NCBI GenBank assembly: GCA_028868455.1
Contig: JAGWUK010000097.1
Span: forward strand, 1-8,527
Source: Burkholderiales bacterium
GTDB taxonomy: Bacteria; Pseudomonadota; Gammaproteobacteria; Burkholderiales; Burkholderiaceae_D
DNA length: 8,527 bases
Reading direction: 5' to 3'
The notes beneath the pieces were generated by a model. The model saw only the letters and a program-made list of their open reading frames with translations. It ran no database searches and was not told the origin of the DNA. Below are positions 5,753 through 8,527 of the stretch, piece after piece. Within the stretch, counting starts at the first letter, position 1. Every line of letters begins with the position of its first letter. The translations under genes and the position numbers were made by a program.

Positions 5753-6853
5753 TCAGTTTTCAGGTGCCAGGGTGGTGTAAGCGCCGGTAGTGGCAAAGAA
5801 GCCAGTAACCACACCATGATCCTTGAGATCGTCGGTGTCAGCAGTACCAGTGCCAAAGATCACCTTGCGGACGCCGTAGATAGCATCGACCGCAACGCCG
5901 TTCTTGTCGCCATAGTCGAAAGTTTCAGTGACAGTCTTGAAGCGCTTGGCGTAGGCGATTGCCAGAGCCTGAGCGCCGCACAGATATACCGGGGTAACTT
6001 CCGTGGTCGCGCTATCGCCCAGATTGGCATAGATCGGGATATTATCCGTTTCCTTGACGATCACACCATTCCAGAAGATGTCGCCACCCTCAAACAGCTT
6101 CGATGCTTCCATCTGGACAACGGTCTGTGCCAGAACTTCAGTATCAAGGCTGTCGCGAAGGTCCTTGAACGCATACGGATTAGCAAACGCAACATAGTAA
6201 CGCTTGCCGTTACCGGGATCGCGCATCGGTCGAATCTTCGGATTGCAGGTCTTCGCCTTCAGTACCATGTTATCAAGTGCGGTAGCCGTGAACTTATCTG
6301 CCGTGGTATCCAGAAGAGCAAGATCAGCCGACATATCGGTATAACCAGCCGAAGCCGCACCAAACAGAACGCGGTCAGCATTGTCAACCAGCCATGCGTC
6401 TGCAATCGCTGCGGTACGGGCAGTAAATGCAGTACCGTTAAGCGAACCAAGAGCGGTAATGATAAGATCACGAGTATCTTCCATTGCCCAATCGAGAAGG
6501 GTAGCACGGGCGGCGTTCAGAAGCGGAATAGCAGACTTCTGCTCTTCAATTTCCGATACACGGACGGCGTTACGACGCTTGTCCACGTAGATTCGCATGG
6601 AACGCGAAGCGAGGTCTTCTTCATTACCTTCCAGAACGCTCGAACCAGTCGTGGCTGCATTGGAAAGCTTGTTAACCAGCGCAATCGTGATGCTGTCGCC
6701 AGCCTTCTTGGTCAGGTCTTCCTTGACCTGAATCACGCTGTTTTCATCGGTACCCATGAGAGGCTTAAAGCCGCCATCATGAAGGTACTGGGTGAAGAAC
6801 TTGTCTTCCCACTGCTGGACAGTAAGTCCAGATGCTGCGTTAGTATCTGCCAT
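5753..6853 (-). CDS. Major capsid protein, N4 gp56 / DUF4043-like
   Basis: A 366-aa protein, the usual size for a phage major capsid protein. Residues 45-80 carry a lysine-rich element followed by AGDSITIALVNKLS and VLEGNEEDL. Residues 84-100 read SMRIYVDKRRNAVRVS and residues 101-132 form a long helix containing LLDWAMEDTRDLI. This succession is the pattern of the Phage_capsid_3 (DUF4043, N4 gp56-like) family. Hundreds of copies would form the icosahedral shell on the scaffold encoded just upstream. The C-terminal part (about 280-345) includes AYAKRFKTVTETFDYGDK and a GVRKVIFG strand, typical of the end of this family. The start is ATG at 6853; the ribosome-binding site is weak (GGA about 9 bases upstream). 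A long open frame lies on the opposite strand but looks like a shadow. P22's own coat protein is of a different subgroup, so the module looks mosaic. Confidence 0.88.
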   Translation of the reverse strand: MADTNAASGLTVQQWEDKFFTQYLHDGGFKPLMGTDENSVIQVKEDLTKKAGDSITIALVNKLSNAATTGSSVLEGNEEDLASRSMRIYVDKRRNAVRVSEIEEQKSAIPLLNAARATLLDWAMEDTRDLIITALGSLNGTAFTARTAAIADAWLVDNADRVLFGAASAGYTDMSADLALLDTTADKFTATALDNMVLKAKTCNPKIRPMRDPGNGKRYYVAFANPYAFKDLRDSLDTEVLAQTVVQMEASKLFEGGDIFWNGVIVKETDNIPIYANLGDSATTEVTPVYLCGAQALAIAYAKRFKTVTETFDYGDKNGVAVDAIYGVRKVIFGTGTADTDDLKDHGVVTGFFATTGAYTTLAPEN

Positions 6854-6879
6854 AAATAAATATCCATCTTAGGGCATCA

Positions 6880-6894
6880 CCGTCATCGCGACGG
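6880..6894 (-). promoter_or_regulatory. Small hairpin between scaffold and capsid genes
   Basis: The minus strand reads CCGTC-GCGAT-GACGG: a perfect 5-bp stem with a 5-base loop in the 57-bp gap between scaffold stop and capsid start. No T-run follows, so it does not look like a terminator. It might affect mRNA processing or capsid translation; it may also be chance. Confidence 0.3.
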
Positions 6895-6910
6895 GGAAAC
6901 CGGGGTTATA

Positions 6911-7705
6911 TCAACCTCCGAGAATGTCGCCGATTGGAGTAGGGCCAGACCATGCTGGACCAGATCGGCTACCTACGGAGCGCTCATTAGCGAGAGATGT
7001 AGGCGCTTGACGATTGGACAAGCCTAGTTCCGCTTTCAATTCTTCGCGCAACTGGGCCTTAAGCTGCTCACGATCAGGCATTGCATTGCCAGACGAATAT
7101 TGTCGGGCTTCCGCAATCTGGTTTGCGACCTGATAAGCAAAGGATGCTGGGTCAGATGCGCTTGCCATCTGCTGTACAAGATACGGATTGCGCTGAGCCT
7201 CCGCCTTGAACAACTCTACCTTTTCATCATAATCCGCCCACTTTTGACGGGCCAAGGTTTCGGTAAAGTCAACGCGAGCGCGCAATACCTGTTCCTGGAC
7301 CATCTGCTGAACTTGAGGCATAACCTGATTTTGCGACTGAGCCGAAACCCATTCAGCATAACCAACCGGATCATAAGCCGGATCGGGCGGCCCCTGTTCT
7401 GCCTGCTGATTGTTCAACTGTTCAAAGTAAGCATCATACTGAGCAAGACGATCAGCCAACTGCTGCTTTTCAGCTTCAATCTGCTGTCGTTTTGTCCGCT
7501 CATCCTTGAGGGCTGCAATCGGAATATGCGCTGGCTCTTCGGTCTGCGTCGGCGTCACGCTCTCAGGTTCCTGAGTTTCGCCCGTTTCCTGACTTGCAAA
7601 ACGTCCTTGTTCGTCGCGAGGCTGCCCTATCGTTTCAGGCTGCGCAGCTTCTACAGGTTCGTTTGGCTCGTCGCTCAAAATATCGTCCAGCGGTGTTCCG
7701 TCCAT
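6911..7705 (-). CDS. Capsid scaffold protein
   Basis: A 264-aa protein with the typical features of phage scaffolds. It has an acidic, disordered N-terminus (residues 1-58, rich in Glu, Pro, Thr, Gln, including the common DEQGRFAS), then a charged coiled coil starting IAALKDERTKRQQIEAEKQQ (63-82) to about residue 100. A Gln-rich helix (125-145) follows, then further helical segments and a basic/amphipathic helix REQLKAQLREELKAELG (212-228). The C-terminus ends TPIGDILGG. It would guide capsid protein assembly and then leave the head. A DDIL motif near the start mirrors GDIL at the end. Start choice: an in-frame ATG at 7726 has no ribosome-binding site, whereas the ATG at 7705 follows AAGAGGG by five bases, so 7705 is preferred. 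Upstream is a long structured leader; downstream comes the capsid gene. Confidence 0.85.
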   Translation of the reverse strand: MDGTPLDDILSDEPNEPVEAAQPETIGQPRDEQGRFASQETGETQEPESVTPTQTEEPAHIPIAALKDERTKRQQIEAEKQQLADRLAQYDAYFEQLNNQQAEQGPPDPAYDPVGYAEWVSAQSQNQVMPQVQQMVQEQVLRARVDFTETLARQKWADYDEKVELFKAEAQRNPYLVQQMASASDPASFAYQVANQIAEARQYSSGNAMPDREQLKAQLREELKAELGLSNRQAPTSLANERSVGSRSGPAWSGPTPIGDILGG

Positions 7706-7710
7706 GTTTA

Positions 7711-7717
7711 CCCTCTT
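7711..7717 (-). promoter_or_regulatory. Ribosome-binding site that decides the scaffold start
   Basis: AAGAGGG on the minus strand lies five bases before the ATG at 7705. It falls inside the seven extra codons that a start at 7726 would add, and nothing similar precedes 7726, so the shorter protein is favoured. Confidence 0.75.
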
Positions 7718-7797
7718 CTCGACCATGCGTTGTCGTCACGTAATCGCCCGCAAGGCGGCGTCCCTTCTCTCGCCCGTTTAACCTCGGCGGCAGGCAC

Positions 7798-7813
7798 TAA
7801 TGGCAAGCCATTA
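7798..7813. repeat. Inverted repeat TAATGGC-2-GCCATTA
   Basis: A perfect 7-bp dyad with a two-base centre (TAATGGC AA GCCATTA). As RNA it forms a 6-bp stem with a 4-base loop. As DNA it has operator-like symmetry. No T-run follows on the transcribed strand. Confidence 0.6.
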
Positions 7814-7815
7814 AT

Positions 7816-7833
7816 ATGTAGCGCATACTACAT
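7816..7833. repeat. Inverted repeat ATGTAG-6-CTACAT
   Basis: A perfect 6-bp dyad around CGCATA, starting two bases after the TAATGGC dyad. Its loop contains most of one arm of the overlapping GCGCATA/TATGCGC repeat, so the two structures exclude each other. Confidence 0.55.
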
Positions 7834-7851
7834 TAACGAATGAATATGCGC
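7821..7851. repeat. Inverted repeat GCGCATA-17-TATGCGC
   Basis: Perfect 7-bp arms at 7821-7827 and 7845-7851 with a 17-base spacer. The left arm overlaps the loop and first stem of the ATGTAG hairpin, a layout compatible with alternative RNA folds or with a protein-binding dyad. Confidence 0.5.
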
Positions 7852-7865
7852 AAGCGGCCTATACG

Positions 7866-7878
7866 GTCCCATCGGGAC
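7866..7878. repeat. Inverted repeat GTCCC-3-GGGAC
   Basis: A perfect 5-bp stem with a 3-base loop, about 50 bases after the portal stop on the transcribed strand. The following bases are not T-rich, so it is not a standard terminator. Confidence 0.4.
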
Positions 7879-7927
7879 GACAAGCCAACCAAAAGTGCAG
7901 TATATGAACATTCATTCATGAAGCGCA

Positions 7928-8527
7928 TTAGATAACCATTCCCATATTCTGAGCGTTGCTTAATGCGTTGGCTTGAGCCTGCATTAGGTCAACACCAGAG
8001 TTAACCTTCTTGGCTTCCGCATCAGCAATGTTCTTTTGTGTCTCGGATTGCGTTTTCTCGATATTAGAAGTAGCTGCCTGCAATGCCAACTGTTCCTGTA
8101 TCTGCTGCTTCTGCATCGCTTCTGGCGCAGGTTCCTGCATCTTCTTAACAATGCCCATAAGCTTATCTTTGTCTCGCAAGCTGGATGCCTGAATAAGCAA
8201 CTCAAGAGCCTGTGGCGGGAGTTGCGTCATGCTTGGCATCATCTTCATGAGAGTATCAAATTGCTCGGCCTGCACAGTCGGCGTGTCCATGCCCTCGTCT
8301 ATGACAATATCAACATCCAACTCGGCAACAGAGTTTTTAATATTCACAACCTGCTGCGCCATTGGGTCTTGCGCCAAAAGTGCCAGTTTAGCCTCTGCCT
8401 GCGGATCATCGCCAAGACGCTCTCGAGCAATATCAAGCATGGTTTGAGGCTGGTTCAAACCAACCCAACGCATACTATTTTCATCATCTGTGATCCGAAT
8501 CCAACGCGGGGCATCCCAATATTGCTT
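7928..8527 (-). CDS. Portal protein, P22-like, C-terminal part
   Basis: The frame is open from base 8527 to a TAA at 7930-7928, giving 199 residues; the N-terminus lies outside the window and no start is expected here (the first Met visible, at 8473, is internal). The visible part begins KQYWDAPRWIRITDDENSMR and continues WVGLN, a hallmark stretch of P22-type portal proteins. It continues with DVDIVIDEGMDTPTVQAEQF, again typical of that family, and a helix leading to IVKKMQEPAPE. The last 70 residues are a Gln/Ala-rich helical coiled-coil-like tail ending MGMVI, which would correspond to the C-terminal helical/barrel region. Twelve copies would form the DNA gate at one capsid vertex, docking terminase during packaging and later the adaptor encoded at 5020-4415. 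The full-length protein is probably around 700 residues. Confidence 0.85.
   Translation of the reverse strand, partial: KQYWDAPRWIRITDDENSMRWVGLNQPQTMLDIARERLGDDPQAEAKLALLAQDPMAQQVVNIKNSVAELDVDIVIDEGMDTPTVQAEQFDTLMKMMPSMTQLPPQALELLIQASSLRDKDKLMGIVKKMQEPAPEAMQKQQIQEQLALQAATSNIEKTQSETQKNIADAEAKKVNSGVDLMQAQANALSNAQNMGMVI

Larger units (their letters stand above)
7706..7927 (-). promoter_or_regulatory. Structured 222-bp leader between portal and scaffold genes
   Basis: This is the only sizeable non-coding stretch in the window. It contains a cluster of inverted repeats (separate entries) between 7798 and 7919, then a purine-rich part leading to the scaffold ribosome-binding site. A weak promoter-like pair, TTGCGC-17 bases-TAGTAT, lies on the minus strand at about 7823-7851, overlapping two of the dyads, so a regulated promoter for scaffold and capsid is possible. 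The only frame from an ATG near the portal stop is 28 codons long with no ribosome-binding site. I infer a control region (promoter, attenuator or mRNA structure), but cannot choose between these. Confidence 0.45.

Noticed and set aside
5816..6859. A 347-codon open frame on the plus strand covering nearly the whole capsid gene
   Set aside because: It lies opposite a well-supported gene, has no ribosome-binding site that I can see, and its product is Cys/Arg/Ile-rich with no recognisable domain. It is best explained by codon bias of the capsid gene.
7703..7726. Scaffold start at the upstream ATG (7726)
   Set aside because: No ribosome-binding site precedes it, while a strong AAGAGGG lies between it and the ATG at 7705.
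7100..7843. A 247-codon plus-strand frame across the scaffold gene and part of the leader
   Set aside because: It is antisense to the scaffold coding sequence, and its Leu/Arg/Phe-rich product looks like the reverse of Gln/Glu/Lys-rich codons and not a real membrane protein.
7866..7878. GTCCC/GGGAC hairpin as a Rho-independent terminator of the portal transcript
   Set aside because: The stem is only 5 bp and no T-rich tract follows on the transcribed strand.
7833..7919. A 28-codon minus-strand frame starting ATGAATGAATG just after the portal stop
   Set aside because: There is no ribosome-binding site, the composition is unremarkable, and it runs through the inverted repeats, which explain the region better.

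Overview
The window reads as the virion-structure segment of a tailed-phage genome, or of a prophage, with short-tailed (podovirus-like) proteins. Every convincing gene lies on the minus strand, so transcription runs from high to low coordinates. The order follows the classic morphogenesis layout: portal C-terminus (8527-7928), scaffold (7705-6911), major capsid protein (6853-5753), a 141-aa capsid-associated candidate (5699-5274), a small basic-tailed protein (5259-5023), a head-tail adaptor (5020-4415), a 50-aa small protein (4415-4263), a P22 gp10-like tail/DNA-stabilisation protein (4266-2860), a 65-aa protein (2863-2666), an acetyltransferase-like protein (2699-2283), a virion protein ending in an S74-type chaperone-like domain (2283-1393), an M15-type peptidoglycan peptidase with a long extension (1393-464), and the N-terminus of a probable internal/ejection protein that runs off the low end (464-1). 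No integrase, repressor, tRNA, CRISPR array, insertion sequence or host gene is visible, so lysogenic and lytic lifestyles cannot be told apart here.

The genes would work as one assembly line. Portal, scaffold and capsid protein build the procapsid. The 141-aa protein probably decorates or cements the shell. The adaptor and gp10-like protein close the portal after packaging. The lower genes probably encode proteins that are ejected or sit at the tail tip, including an enzyme to open the cell wall. Packing is very tight from 5268 down to 1, with ATGA or TAATG stop/start overlaps or gaps of a few bases at nearly every junction, which suggests a single translationally coupled mRNA. The non-coding exceptions are a 222-bp leader rich in inverted repeats upstream of the scaffold gene, a 57-bp gap with a small hairpin before the capsid gene, and a 53-bp gap with a strong hairpin after it.

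Base composition is moderate, a little above half G+C by eye. The host is probably a proteobacterium. An alphaproteobacterial (Rhizobiales-type) host would fit the overall look of the proteins, but that is an impression and not something the sequence proves. The most notable items are the structured leader before the scaffold gene, the coupled 50-aa gene between adaptor and gp10-like protein, the autoprotease-like chaperone domain on a non-fibre protein, and the combination of P22-like portal/tail proteins with an N4 gp56-type (DUF4043-like) capsid protein.
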